This document shows, piece by piece, positions 1-30,273 of a stretch of DNA of 64,000 nucleotides. The stretch spans positions 17,306,222-17,370,221 of the forward strand of contig OZ037766.1 of assembly GCA_964035545.1 (NCBI GenBank), read 5' to 3'. The stretch's first letter is position 1. Each line of letters starts with the position of its first letter. Below the pieces are notes generated by a model, which made no database searches, had not been told where the DNA came from, and saw only the letters and a list, made by a program, of their open reading frames with translations. The position numbers were made by a program, and so were the translations under genes. Source of the stretch: Bugula neritina (Eukaryota; Bryozoa; Gymnolaemata; Cheilostomatida; Bugulidae).

Positions 1-338
1 TTTTCCTATCAGATTTACAGTGCCAATAGAGTTGTAAACTTAACATGCTTACTTTGCTCAGTACACAAATCTATAGCGATTATAGCTAAAACAAAAGAAC
101 TCTTTATTCCACATAATTATACTCCAATTATATACATCATTATATCAAATGTCATATTTCATAATGCCCATAGATCTGTTTGTGCTGTGTATACCCACCC
201 TATAGGCAGTATTTTTTAGAATCTGGAAGTTGAGTTTGCTCTAATATTTATGTCCGCTGATGTTTTAAGCTTATATTTTGGTGTTCTATAATAATACAAT
301 AGAATAGATTTTGGTCAGGGTTAATGGTACATCTCTAG

Positions 339-9599
<9,261 letters not shown>

Positions 9600-9676
9600 T
9601 CACTAAAGTCACACTGCATACTATCCAGATAATCACTACTTTTTTTAAAAATCAGCTTGCAGAAATATTCTGGTCT

Positions 9677-9682
9677 AATAAA
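9677..9682 (+). other. Polyadenylation signal AATAAA for the GABA-B receptor-like gene
   Basis: A canonical AATAAA hexamer lies about 80 bases after the stop codon. It is the first one downstream on this strand, so it is the likely cleavage signal. This is by motif and position only. Confidence 0.6.
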
Positions 9683-12440
9683 GCTACAATATTATGTGAG
9701 TTTGTTTGATCTATTCAATGAAATTAGATGATGCTATTTTTTCAAGAAAAAAACTAAGCTAAAATGGTTAAACGGAGACCTATATAGTAGCTATATTATT
9801 ATAAGTAATCATCAAATTCCATAATAGAGAAAACATGAAAATATGCTTGAAATTTTAGTAAAAGTAGGCATAGTGTGCATGTTGCATGAATTTCCTATTG
9901 ATAGCAATTTAGAGGTAATGAATTAGAAGATAGAAATGAAAGATAAGCAAACTTTGCCTTATGAAAATACTTACATTTTAACGTGTAGACAATTCTCAAA
10001 TATGCACATTACCAGTTTAAGTTAAAGATAGCCTTGGTGTACACTATAGACTGTGGTGTAGAGCATTGCTTTTCAAAATATGAAAATAATTGGAGTTATC
10101 TTCTTATAATAGAAATGAACAGGCTGCTGCAGCTGTCAGTCTACACTTTACAGAAACACACTCGGTGAGACGGACCAAATATTGGGAGAAAATGTGCTAT
10201 GCATTGAAATTAGCTAACAAACCAGCGTCCTTTATAATGCTGCAATTAATAAAAACTACAACTCAATTGTACAGAAATTTAAATATATAAAAACTTGTCA
10301 TGCAGTCCTGCAGTAATTAAATTTGAATACAGAAGTTATTGATCAACCAAAAGAGTTGCTTGGTTTAAATTATTCTCTTCTGTTGTGTTTATGGCACTCC
10401 ATCGATTATGCTATGTGTATTTTATTTTTGAAATATTCTATTACATGAGGTTTGTTTAGTATTTGCACCCGTTGTAATGAATTATTGACCTAGCCTTGTT
10501 GGCAGTTGTCTACACGTGTTCGAATTATGTGAGTACAATGATTGTGATTGAAAAGCAGTTGGCTGGTTGCTATAGCTACTAGCAGCTGCAACAGACACCT
10601 TTCATAGTAAAGCAGAGATTATAAAGTTACTAACCATGTACTGGCTGCTGTCTATGCACGTATTTATAATGTTATTTTAGACAGATTAAATTCTGCCCGT
10701 TGTAGAGGTTGGAGCTAGCTAAATTTACATCTGAGATTGCTATAGTTTGCAATAAAAAATTAGATACTACTGTATACCAAATTAGTTGAATAAAACACAA
10801 TCATATAATTGGTCTGCATATTTATAATCCAGGTTACAAGTGTTCAATGCTGCATTGAACCCAATGACGCAACCCAATACATAATTGGTTACGAAGTTAG
10901 CTTTGAAAGACATAGACTACCAGTTACATATTTTGTCTACATGACCAATTAATCTTATAATTGCTCTGTTAACATACTGTGTGCAAGACTTTTTAATCTT
11001 GGATATGTAAGATTTCTACAAACACTAATTAGTTGCTTGCATGTTTTAAGCTAATAATTTCTAAAAATAGTCTAATAAGTTGCATGATGATTATTTGTTG
11101 GAGTTTTATTTATAAGAGAAGGAGAGTATTTGTTGGATGCTCGTGGTCCTTCCTACATGCACTATAACTATGTGCATTCTATAGTTTCAGTCCAGGTTCA
11201 ATACCCAAATAAACACCTTGTAATTGGCTATAGCTGTTTACATAACAACCACAAGCAAAACAATAAGTTTTAGTCTAATTTTATCACAAAAAGGCAAACA
11301 TTTATGAAACTAGAACATAGAATTACATAAGATGGTCACTAGGCTATGAGTTATATACTTAATCCCAGTGGTGCACCAGTGCTTTACTTACCCACACAAT
11401 CCTACAACAACTTTTCATCATGACACTAAATTGAAAATATATTCTCTTTGTCAATGAATTTTTATTTTCGGTGAACGAAAAAAAATCAGGAATTTAAGAT
11501 TCACTTGGGGCAACCATAGACTTAGAGCTATCAATACTTGGTATGTGTAGATTCAACAGTTTGAATTATGCTTTATTTCTTATATTATACTTATGCCTCT
11601 TGGTTTAGGATGTGTCAGATCGTAGGAATTTTTTTAAAACGGTAAATGAACATTAGAATCATGCGCACATTATTCAATGATATTTGAAAAAGTAACATTA
11701 ACACATGCTGTTACAAATCTTTACTGATTCATTTATCTTTACTGTGTCTATAATCCCTAAATAAAATAGTATTTTCTTAACCAACTATGCTTTTCTGCAC
11801 CGTAAAAGGCATATATAAAATATATGAGTTGGTATGTGCTATGCATGAAGACACTTATATTATACTAAAGTTGTGATAAGATTTTTAACCCATAAACAGA
11901 AGTTAGTGCTCGTTCGAAGTTGCATCACTTCAACATTTTAAATTTTGAGAAGTTAGAAGTTACGTGCTATAATAATATATGTATTTATATTTATGTACGA
12001 GTATGATCATCATCTAGTTGTAAATAAGTTACATTCAAGTACTGGCAAGTTAAAAAATAAGTCACTTTTATGTACTTTTCACATGAATAAAAAAGTATAA
12101 AGTTTATCAACTCTTTCAATATACATTTATATTAGTGTCAGTTAGACCTGATTTTTTTGTACTGCAGCAATTTCAGTATGGCTTATGTACACCAAACACT
12201 GCAAGTTGCGTTCTCATAGTACAGCCCCAGGGTTGATTGAACTGATCTTAGTGTTTAGGCTACAGCTTATCCATGAATTTGCAACCATCAGGAAAGAACA
12301 AGTAGCTGAGTGCACTTTTCTTCTGAAATTGATTTAAATACTTTCTACAGCTATGCTGCATAGTCTCAGTGAGTAGATTACTCTGCAAACCAGTCAGTGA
12401 GCATGCATTAACTCATAGTAACAGTAGTGTATTATCATCC
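9683..12440. other. Intergenic spacer between two convergent genes
   Basis: No coding potential or repeat family was recognised. The sequence is AT-rich, with scattered short open frames that lack splice context. The receptor gene ends on the left and the potassium channel ends on the right, so both 3' untranslated regions fall here. Confidence 0.6.
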
Positions 12441-19875
<7,435 letters not shown>

Positions 19876-21539
19876 ATCAGTTACTCAGGCAGTCAACCAT
19901 TTCACCTGCAGCTTCAAATATAATTAGACACTGGAGAGCATCACTTAGATATTCTACCATGACTACAATAATACTAATGAGTGACGTAACAATGCTATAG
20001 CTACGATGTGTAGCACATGCAACATGAAAATATACTAGGTTTATGCACGCAACAAAAAAGCACCATTATCTAAATAACGGTAGTGTAGTAAATGTACTGC
20101 AGTAGGCATATGCCTCTGCTTTTTAAAATGTACCAAGTGCTTTAAAACATGAAATACAGCTTCAAACTTTTATATAAGATTCTATATAGAAATTATAACA
20201 TGTCATTGGTGAAATATGAAGCCTGAAATGATTATACCTAGGCACCATGAAAGCATAGACCCATAATAAGTATAACATATATATTATGACATTATAAAGT
20301 TTACTTGGTGCACAAAGTTTCATAACTATACTGTTACAATAAATACATGTATGGTGTAAATGTAAAATCTTTGATAAGTAAACTATTACATCTGTGTATA
20401 TAATTAGTTTATATCGAGTAAAAGTCACGCCACAACTAATTGAGCACAATATATACTATGTATGTAATAGACTATGATTACAACCCTGCCAACATGAACA
20501 GACTGTTGAGGATGAAGCTAGATATATGATTACTTTAAAAAAGTTACTGCTAGGTATATTTATCAATTACAAATGATGAATGTTTGGTAAGAAGTTGATT
20601 GAGATATTGTGAGTAATGCATCCAACATCACTGTAACTATTGCAAGCAGGGTATAAGTAATGCAATAGCTTCATACCTATACTGTGGTTTATTGTGAAAA
20701 TTAGTTCAACTTTGTTAATCTCTACATTCAAAGTGCACTGCACTAATCATCCCAAGGAATATATGCATTGCCAACTTTGTGTATATAGAAGCCCAGCCTA
20801 TAGCAACATTTTATATTTACTCTTAACCCTACAACACTAAATACACCCAAGTGTGTTAATATACAAAGAGATTCATTTACTATGTATGCGTGCTAAACAC
20901 CTACCTTTGCTAAATATTATGCTGTTACATATGCAATAATGCTCGTTTGAATGTTTATAGCCTTATACCTATTGGTAAGAATAGACTTGGTATATATTTG
21001 AATGACATGCCACTGTGAGTGGCAGCTTTAATGCTCACACACTTTGGGTACTTGATTAACACCTAATGCACAAAATGTAGCTGCTTGCTTTCAATATGAA
21101 TCAAAAATATTTATTTTTGTATAATTACTACAACTACACGAAGTAGAGAATTGTAGTATAGGTAACATGTTTGATGTCATGTCTTGTGATAATGGAAATG
21201 CTGAGGTTTGAACTTTTGCAGTAAATCAATGAGTAGCCTGTGTTGTGTCTTGTACTCTTACTAGGCTCACTGTACAGTTTTCTTTCTTCAGGGTTGGCCT
21301 GGCAGTGATCGAAATGGACCGGGGCTTGCTCTACAGTACTAGGGCTAGTTGGTGCTGCACATTGTCTCCATTGTAAGTGTAACTGTACTAAAATGTATCT
21401 ACTCAAAGAGCCTGAGACTATACGATGTATTATACATGTAATCACTAACACACAACTTCATACAAACGTTTCTGCTGTAAATTGTATTCAAACAAGGTTC
21501 AAACTCTTTAATAAATAGCTTAGTTTTGTATGCAATGAT

Positions 21540-21710
21540 TACAGGTAATATTTGCAGGTAATTATTGCAGGTAATATTTGTAGGTTATAATGATTGAGGA
21601 TAATTATTGCGGGTTATTATTGCAGGTAATTATTGTAGGCTTTATTTGCAGGTGTTCCTTGCAGGTATTCCTTGCAGGTAATGTTTGCAGGTAATGATTA
21701 CAATTTTAAT
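21540..21710. repeat. Degenerate minisatellite of (g)caggtaatnntt units
   Basis: About ten imperfect copies of a 15-17 base unit around gcaggtaattatt and gcaggtaatatttg. Each copy carries an AG-GTAAT junction that resembles a splice site, which could mislead gene finders. Confidence 0.75.
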
Positions 21711-24700
21711 GCAGGCTGATTGCATCATTCAAAAGTCAAGGTGTATATTTGCAGTCCCTTAATTCATTGTTGAAGTGAGCATTTGGCATGAGGCAACAAT
21801 AATTTACTATAATTAATTTAAAACAAATATAATTATATACACAGAAACACTACAAAGTAGTATACTGAGTACTAAACTGTCCCATTATATATACTTTTTA
21901 AAAAAGCTTCAATATGTAGAAACTTTTCATGTAAGGGCTTGAGTGCATCTAATGAAATCAAATTGTCTGTTAGCCAGTATGACAAAGTGTGCCGTTAATA
22001 TAAATCATGAGCACTCATTTATGACATCATCAGTTTGATCTCAAAATGCATTTTCAAGTTGAGTGACAAAATAAGAACGCCTCAATTTAGCTTTAATAAA
22101 CCTGTAAACACTGTGGCGTTGTGTCTAGTAAAGGACAGAGCGGGTGGGGAAGGACATCCCATTGAATTGTCCTCAGGTTACCGTCAGAAAAATATCGAGT
22201 GTGGTCAGGAAAGCATCTTTTCAACTCAGCAGTAGTATTCAACAACATTTACTGCAAGTCAACACATTATATAAAAGGTTTCATTTCTGAGTTTGTTAAA
22301 AAAAAATCAGTCCTATAGACAGCTGCCTAATCAAGTTAACCACTGTGTTGAACAGACTATTTCAAACCTTTAAAGTTGATTACAGATTGTTGTACTTATT
22401 GTGTATATAAGATGTTCTACCATTAGTTGACTGCTTTTCTCAGTAATTATATGATAGAAAATTGCTTAAACTTGTAAATTTGACTTTGGAATTGATGTAT
22501 ACAATTTATCATTTGAGAAAACTCTATCTTCATCAAGACATCTACAATTCAATAGAATCCAGTGAACAAGGGAATAATTCTAGCTACCAGAAAGTGAAAA
22601 GAAACTTAGCAAGCCAAGGTCTAGCTCCACCTTTGAGTTTATACTAACCTACATGCAGACAGCCTGCAACCTATGTTACTTAATCATTAGCTAACCTTGA
22701 TACTTTTAGTTTTACAATAAATCTTATTAACTAGTTTATGCAGTGTGAAAGAATTATGAAATTACCATCAAAGAGTGATTTTGCAAACTCAATAATACTT
22801 TGCACACTGTCTAAACCCTGGGACTAGTTATCACCAGACCATGAGTAATTATGCACTTAGATTATGTGGATTATGTCATTTTGCCATAAATTTAAGATGA
22901 AGAAGACTGAAAATTTTGGAAATCTAATTTTTCTTAAGATACTAAGTAAAGGCTTTCTAAATTTGCAAAACCACATTTAATAAGCCATACCGGTATACTT
23001 TAATGAGTCAAAATCTATGCTCTTAAAAAAATTATCAACTTTTAGAAACAGTTTAGTAATCTTTAAATTTAATTAGATGCAGTCTTGTTTTAGTAAATAA
23101 TTTTATGTTAAGTTTAAGGCAAGCCAAGTTAATTTATACTAGCTTATAACAGGTATTTGATCAAACCGATGCATATTAGTATGTAATGTATAGTATATTA
23201 TTACATAAAGTTGAAAAAAATTCTATAACTGAAGTGTATAGTTGCATGCATTTAGTAGCTTAAAGAAAAACTAAACTAGCATAAAACAACTTTAATAAAC
23301 ATTTAAGGTCTGCTTTCTACTTTTTAAATTACATTTTATCAAACCTAAAGTACCAGGAGTACAAGTACTAAAATAAATATTGGCATTCATTTAATTTTGG
23401 TGTTTGACACTGGCTTAGAGCTAACATCAGGACATTTATGATGTGCTTAAACTAAAGATAAACTCGGCAGTAAATTAAAAAGGTTTCATTACAGGTAATA
23501 TAATGTCTTTGGTCAAAACGTTGTACCTTTTGTTACTTTGAGCTGCTTAGTGTTATGTGTAAACTTTTATTTTGATGGTAAACATTGGTTTAGTCTTTTA
23601 AACTTGTAATTACAGGACTTACATTAGGCTAGTAGATTAAATTCGGTAAGTAGAGAAAACTTAGGCTAATGAATTTCAGACTAGCTGTCTAAACTTATGC
23701 ATGAAAATTTGTAAATACAAGTTTTAAATGGTCATAAAATAGCAGTTAGAGCAAACGATAGCCCCCCAGTACTTGATTGAAGGCAGTTACTCACCTGAGT
23801 GAACTTAGAGCTAAGTGTTAGGCTGATAAACATTTTGAAAAGTGATTAAGGAGAATTATTTACAGTAGGTTAGGTTATAAAACCTATACAAAATGTTACA
23901 TGAATAATTAGCGCAGTGTTCTAGAATTAGACAGTTGCATTTGTTATAAGCTCTGTACTCTATTACCTCCTAGCAAAAATAAAGTTACTAAATTGATAAA
24001 AGAAAATGAAGGTGGGTTATATCTAGTGATACTGCATTACTTATATAGAGTATGTATAGTGTTGAACATACCTGAGACTCAGTGCCTGTAAGGGGTTTCT
24101 GTTCATAGACGGCAGCACTTGAGACGGCAGCAGTGACCACTTAGGTACGTCATCTCATCAGTTGGTCAGCCTGCGAGGAAACTACTAGATAAATATTTAT
24201 CAGCGATATAAATATTCAAAGTGCTGATTGGCTGTTCCTTGCACCAGCACTGACTGTCTCTTACAACCCACTGTGGCTCAAACTTCTAAACTCTTATCTA
24301 CAGATTAAGAACAAAATTGAATTACTGCGACTATTAGGTATAATTGATCACTGAATTATATAGTAATTAGTTATATAAGTAGCAGGCAGTAAAGGAGGCT
24401 GAAATAGCAATTGAACTGTGTCAGTTCAGTTGAGTAAAGCATTTAGAGCCTGTTTGCATATATAATGAGAATAGAGACTAAAATAGTGACCAATCCTGAA
24501 AGTTCATTAATGAGATTATTATTATGTAATACCTGAGCTGAGTTTAGTTTTATAGCTTTGCTTGTTGACGTCAGCCCTGACAAAATTCTACTGCATGAGC
24601 CAGCATATAGATGTAGTTACGCTGCCTATAACTCAGAGATTTTTAACCAGAATTATAATTTATTATCCTGACTAGAGGAGAGAAGAGCACAAAATAGATA

Positions 24701-24929
24701 CCTTTTTCTTGCTTTTTTATTGATTTTAGTAGATGATGCATGCCACTTGTGGTAACAAATGTTTCTTTATATTTACACATTTCTGAAAATCTAGCCAATA
24801 AAAATAGCAAATTAGCTGCTGTGTATAAATTATGCATGCTTTGTAAGAAGTTTATCCTCATGAAAAGAAAATCGGCAGTAGCTATAGGTAGATGGTTGAA
24901 AAGCACGTGCACTGTGAGAAATGTTGCCA

Positions 24930-25195
24930 GTATAACTACCACTATAACTACCAACACTACTCCCAGTTTAGTTCATTGCTCTCACTATTATTACCATTTT
25001 ACCCCAATAATTACCATCAACACTTCTACTACTGTTTCTGCTACCACTACCTTTGCTACTACTACTAACAGCACTGCCACCACTACCTCTAACACTACCG
25101 CTACTGCTACCACCACCATAACCACTACCATTATCACCAGTATCATTATGCTACTATCACTATACTACCACTACCACTATACTAGTATCACTGAA
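24930..25195. repeat. (ACT/ACC)n trinucleotide-rich tract
   Basis: An imperfect tract of ACT, ACC and ATC triplets. It keeps a Thr-rich frame open on the + strand, but the composition is that of a decayed trinucleotide repeat, not a gene. Confidence 0.8.
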
Positions 25196-26387
25196 TAATG
25201 ATTCTAGCTACATACTACCAGGCCAATAAGTTGATTGCATTTGCAAAATTGATGATTTTCTGTAACAAATCATTTTTATAGGAAGTTTGTAAAGTAAATT
25301 TTTACGCAATATAGCGATATTGTTTTTATAATACTTAACTAGTTGAATATTGTAATTTTACCAATTGAGTTTTAATTACAACCACATTTGTTATGCTTTT
25401 GGAGTTATTCTTCCTTGCTCTGCTTCTAGCTGAAGTTATATTTTGGAATCATAGATTCCCAGCAACTCATACTAGTGTTTAACTTTTACTTACTCATCTT
25501 AATACATGTAATGTGAAATTAATGTTTATAATGTTATAACATCTTCCTTTATTTATATAATTTATTTGAGCCTTGCTAACTTGAATATATCTCGTTCCCT
25601 TTACGTTGCTTTTAATATAATAATATTATTTATATTGCTTAATACAATATTTATACAAAAATGCAGGTCTTCTCAGGTAACAACATCGACTACATTAAAA
25701 GCCATTGCCATAAAAATTCCATAAAAGACCTCCAGAGTATATATATTTATTAATCAATAGGTTAGATCATTATTAAGCTGGTGGTTAATTACTGCAATCG
25801 TTGTGAAACATGACATCATGGTATAAAAACAGTGATTAGCAAAACATTCAGCAATTCGAGAGGATGGGTTTTGTTGATTACATGATCAATAATTTAGGAG
25901 TGTCAGAATAATATACCCTGGCTAAAAATAAGTTACCCACTTCATAGAATATCTTACTGCAGTGTACTGCATTAGAATCCCATAAAATATCTGCAGCTGT
26001 AATAGATATAAATAACAAATAATCTCAAAAAAAACTTTGCAACTGTTCGCTGAATAGAAAAAACAATCAATCAATTATGACATTACCTTTCCTCACCTGA
26101 CAATATTATCTTGAACAGAGTGTACATATTAGCTACAAATATGGCAGTCTTAGATGCAGTGCAAATAGTGAGTATCAGCTTAACTCTAGCTTTTCATGAA
26201 GCATATGACACACACTAGACTTATAATCAGATTTTGTTGATGCGTATGTATCCTATATAATTATATTATTTTCTATGTACAAATTTATATAAGATGTTCA
26301 CTTAAAGTTCATTTAAGGGTAGTTAAGTATAGGAGTAAAGAGATGACAACCCCTTAGCAAAGATAAAGCTTGACAATGCATGAAATC

Positions 26388-26403
26388 AAATAATTTTGTG
26401 AAG

Positions 26404-26438
<35 letters not shown>

Positions 26439-26450
26439 TACATATTTATA
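26388..26450. repeat. Short (TA)n microsatellite
   Basis: About 20 TA units followed by CATA and TTTATA variants. Confidence 0.85.
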
Positions 26451-26738
26451 TACAGTATTAATACTATTATATATTATATGTACATTAGATAACATGGGAG
26501 ATCAAAAGCATATACTTGGGAGTTGCTGCACAGTTATCTATACACGAAAACAAACAAGAGAACATAAATCCACTAAACTATGATTAAATTGATAGCTTCC
26601 AACTGAGTTAAATTTATCAGCAAGTTTTTCCCCATTTCTCCGCTACTGCAGCTACCTAAAAAGCTCTTCCTCAACCTTACACTTTCTGGTGATCTAAAAT
26701 CTAAATTTCAACAAACCTTGATAGTAAAGTTTGCAGAT

Positions 26739-26925
26739 TAGAGCAGCAGTGGTCTAGGAGTTAGAGCATTTGCCTATTAAGCACAAAGTCATGGATTCAA
26801 ACCCTTGGAAAAAGCCATTGGTGATGCTAGGAAGAGCATCCAGTCATAAAAGATTTAACAAAACCCTCCTCCATTAGGGGTTTCTCACAGGGATGGCGAC
26901 AATGTAAACTTGTGTGAGTTGCGTG
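26739..26925 (+). mobile_element. tRNA-derived SINE with 16-bp target-site duplication
   Basis: The head (gagcagcagtggtctaggag, then ggattcaaaccc) has the spacing of pol III A and B boxes of a tRNA. The body carries gctaggaagagcatccagtc and ends with ggggtttctcacagg. The flanks repeat agtaaagtttgcagat exactly at 26723-26738 and 26926-26941, a perfect 16-base target duplication that shows retroposition. A related full copy lies at 60649-60866. Confidence 0.9.
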
Positions 26926-26944
26926 AGTAAAGTTTGCAGATATA

Positions 26945-29900
26945 AAAAGAAGAAACTGGAGATGAAGATGACCAGCTAATGAAGCATAACAATGCGCTTA
27001 CGTCATTATAGTAACCAGCTACATATAATCCATGTTTAGAACTTAGTACTTTTATAATACTTTATCTGAAAGTCAACACTTTTTACTATATTATGTCATA
27101 CAATATATTATACTATTCAGTAGAGACCTAAAGGAAGTGCTGGCCTGGTATGTGGTATAAATTACTGAGGTATGTTGTATAAAGTACTGAGGTATGTGGT
27201 ATAAGGTACTGAGGTATGTGGTATAAAGTACTGAGGTATGTGGTATAAAGTACTGAGGTATGTTGTATAAAGTACTGAGGTATGTAGTATAAAGTACTGA
27301 GGTATGTGGTATAAAGTACTGAGGTATGTGGTATAAGGTACTGAGGTATGTGGTATAAGGTACTGAGGTATGTGGTATAAAGTACTGAGGTATGTGGTAT
27401 AAAGTACTGAGGTATGTTGTATAAAGTACTGAGGTATGTAGTATAAAGTACTGAGGTATGTGGTATAAATTACTGAGGTATGTAGTATAAAGTACTGAGG
27501 TATGTGGTATAAAGTACTGAAGTATGTAGTATAAATTACTGAAGTATGTAGTATAAAGTCCTGAGGTATGTGGTATAAATTACTGAGGTATGTGGTATAA
27601 AGTCCTGAGGTATGTGGTATAAATTACTGAGGTATGTAGTATAAAGTACTGAGGTATGTGGTATAACGTACTCAAGTATGTAGTATAAAGTACTGAGGTA
27701 TGTGGTATAAAGTACTGAAGTATGTAGTATAAAGTACTGAGGTATTTAATAACAACATCACAAAGTCTACTTGTAGTAAGCTCATGTGTATTGTTTAATC
27801 ATTGATTATGTTGAAACATTGTTATACATTGTTTTTTTATATTATCTATATCTAGCACTTTGTTTGCAAATAACAAAATTATTTATGGTCCATACTACAC
27901 TTTCTATCTACTTTCAGAGATAGCTACAAAAGAGGTTTCAGGATAAAACTAGACTTTTCGCATACAAGTGTGGTATGTGGAGTTGTTTGCTCACAATAAC
28001 TGTGTTTAGAGCACAAATGTCAAACTGAATATGATGAATCTAAGTTTGTTGAAAAGCAGCACCTACACTATGCATATAAATATATACTGTTACCATCAGC
28101 CTAGATAGCCTTGTTGCCTGGAACTATAAAATAAATAAAATAGCTTATTGTTACTCTAAAAGTAGGAGTGCATTTTGTTTGACTCCTCCCTCTTTGATTT
28201 GTTGAGAGAATGAGGTTTAGTGTCACTGGTAAGTTCTGATAGCTTATCATTAAACTGCCAGCTCTCAAATATTGTTGTTATAAGCACATGTTTAGCAGCA
28301 CTTAATATGCAAAATCAATTATACTGAATGCTTACCTTTTGACACTGTAACGCGTGAGACTTAGTCACCAGGGACTCTCCTAATAAATACAGGTCTGCTT
28401 AGAGCTCAAGCTGTACAATCCTAACAGAGAAGTACGCAGAGCCACTATCACACTAAGGTAAGTTAAACTAGCAGCATAATATACTAATATACTCTGGTGT
28501 TGTAAATGCTGAGGCATGTACAATGCAAAATACTGCTAATATATGTAGCCTATACATTGTCACTGAAAACATGGTAGAGGCTGAAACTTTAAGTAGCTGT
28601 ATAATTTGTATAAACCAAAGTCTATAAAAAAAGTCTAAAGAACTTAAGCGATCTAAATTTCTTAGCTACTGCTCCTAAATGGAAAATGGAGACATAAGCT
28701 CACAGTGGAAACAGACAAGGAACTTATTGTTTAAATAAACTAAATGAATAAACATGTGAAAATGTAAGTCCACTGGAAGCTGAGATGGGTAAAACAAGCA
28801 TGTATTTTGTACTGCCAGGCTTGTAAAGACATGCTTGTGTGTGTTCTTACATTATTCTAGTGCAAAGAGCAGTTCCTGCTTGGAAATGTTTCTACAACAA
28901 CCACCTATTGTTTAAATAGAATTACTGCATATAGTAAGTTTGTATATGCTGCAACACATTTGAAAGAACACTCCTCCCGGTTATAGAGGTATGTTTGAAT
29001 ATTCAATACAGCTGCTTCTATGACTTGTAGGAATTGTCTCTAGCTCTGTGGGGTTATAGAGACAAAGTGGCTGAAGTGTAGTACCCCGTCTTAGGATATG
29101 AACAGCTCTGATCAAACACTCAACAGCCGACTCACGTGTAGCTTCTGTGGCCAGCCTAGAAGGTAAGTCTCGCAACATTAGCACAAGTTTCTTGTTTCAA
29201 GAGAGCTAATAAATAGAAAGTTCACAGGCTGACAGGTGATGGTGAGTGGACTAGTGCAATATTATCTATGGCATTGTTAAAAAGTACATACAATGTTCAA
29301 CTCGAAGATGATGCATAATAAATATCACACAGCTTTCATTTATGTTTCACTGGGTGGCACCAAAGCTAGACTTTTAATAGTACAAAGTTTAAGCAAGTGA
29401 AAGTATCAAGTTTCATAAAATTAAATTGTTTCAAACAATCAGTCTTCTATAGTTTAGACTTTAGACCCTCCAATCATATCAAAATGCTTCTCTCTAAACA
29501 ATGGCCTTATATTTACTGCTGCAACAAAACTCTTGAATATCACAAGAGTCACATTCTATGCTTGATATCACCTTCATATACAAAGACTCATAAGCAAAAT
29601 AATAAATATAAGATATATGTTGTAGACAATAATAAACTCTACTAAAATGGCTTCCTGTACCAGTACACCATACTGATGTGAAGTTAACACTGCCATTAGG
29701 ATGGTATAATGATGCAGCATATTAATGTATTAAATGACTAAGGCATCTAACAGCTGGCCATTCCTTTATTTACTCTGTGATTATGCTGATAGTCTATCGA
29801 TCTCTATACTTCAAGTTGCTTAGTTCAGGCAGATGACAATTCAAGAAGTCTATAATGTTATATAGCAGCAGTTGTTGTGAGCTAGGATTAGTTATGATTC

Positions 29901-30273
29901 TCATTGCTTGACTTCAAAATAAAGCATTAAAGTTATACAAGTTTCTTTGCAATCTATTTTGAGAAGCAACTTGCCAGCAAGGCTTTGTCTTTATCTTTAT
30001 AGTATAGTGTGAAGTTGTCAACTCTACTTGTTTACTATGTTGTGAAAGTTAAATTTGCAATGCACAGAAAGCTATTTAGAAACCTTTAATATTTAAAATA
30101 AAGCATAAGAATAACTCATCAAAAATGCTTTGTAATACATTTACTTGACAACTATTTGTAATAATAGCAAAGGCTATCAGTCATGTGCAGCTCCATAAAC
30201 TGCAGGTATATACTGTTGCTAATGATAACATGCATGATTGATTACTTTTTGTTCAATATTTCATACTCTGTAG
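26945..30273. other. Region upstream of the KSR-like exons, probably holding unresolved 5' exons
   Basis: Apart from the 22-bp minisatellite there is no clear gene. Exon-like segments on the + strand are 28391-28456 (ends with donor gtaagt) and 29095-29162 (acceptor cccgtcttag, donor gtaagt, encoding a stretch with LTCSFCGQPR). The second has a C-x-x-C pair as in a zinc finger, but its end phase does not fit the exon at 30274. An antisense frame at 28981-29184 looks protein-like but has no support. Confidence 0.4.
27150..27748. repeat. 22-bp minisatellite, about 27 copies
   Basis: Head-to-tail copies of a 22-base unit, gtatgtggtataaagtactg plus ag, with mostly single-base variation among copies. 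There are no spacers, so it is not a CRISPR-like array. Confidence 0.97.

Larger units (their letters stand above)
19876..26720. other. Intergenic region without a recognised gene
   Basis: This lies between the divergent potassium channel start and the KSR-like gene. It should hold the channel promoter, but no element stands out. Two exon-like segments with good splice sites were seen: 21292-21372 (acceptor tttctttcttcag, donor gtaagt, one open frame) and 24304-24337 (acceptor cttatctacag). Neither matches a known protein. They could be 5' exons of the KSR-like gene, a non-coding RNA, or chance. Confidence 0.5.

Noticed and set aside
24740-25198. 152-residue Thr-rich frame
   Set aside because: More than half of it is a decayed ACT/ACC trinucleotide repeat, and the rest has no motif.
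27150-27748. Regular repeat array that could suggest a CRISPR
   Set aside because: Units are contiguous with no unique spacers, and the genome is eukaryotic; it is a minisatellite.
28981-29184. Minus-strand 67-residue frame that looks protein-like
   Set aside because: No splice partners or recognisable motif; the opposite strand also offers an exon-like segment, so neither can be called.
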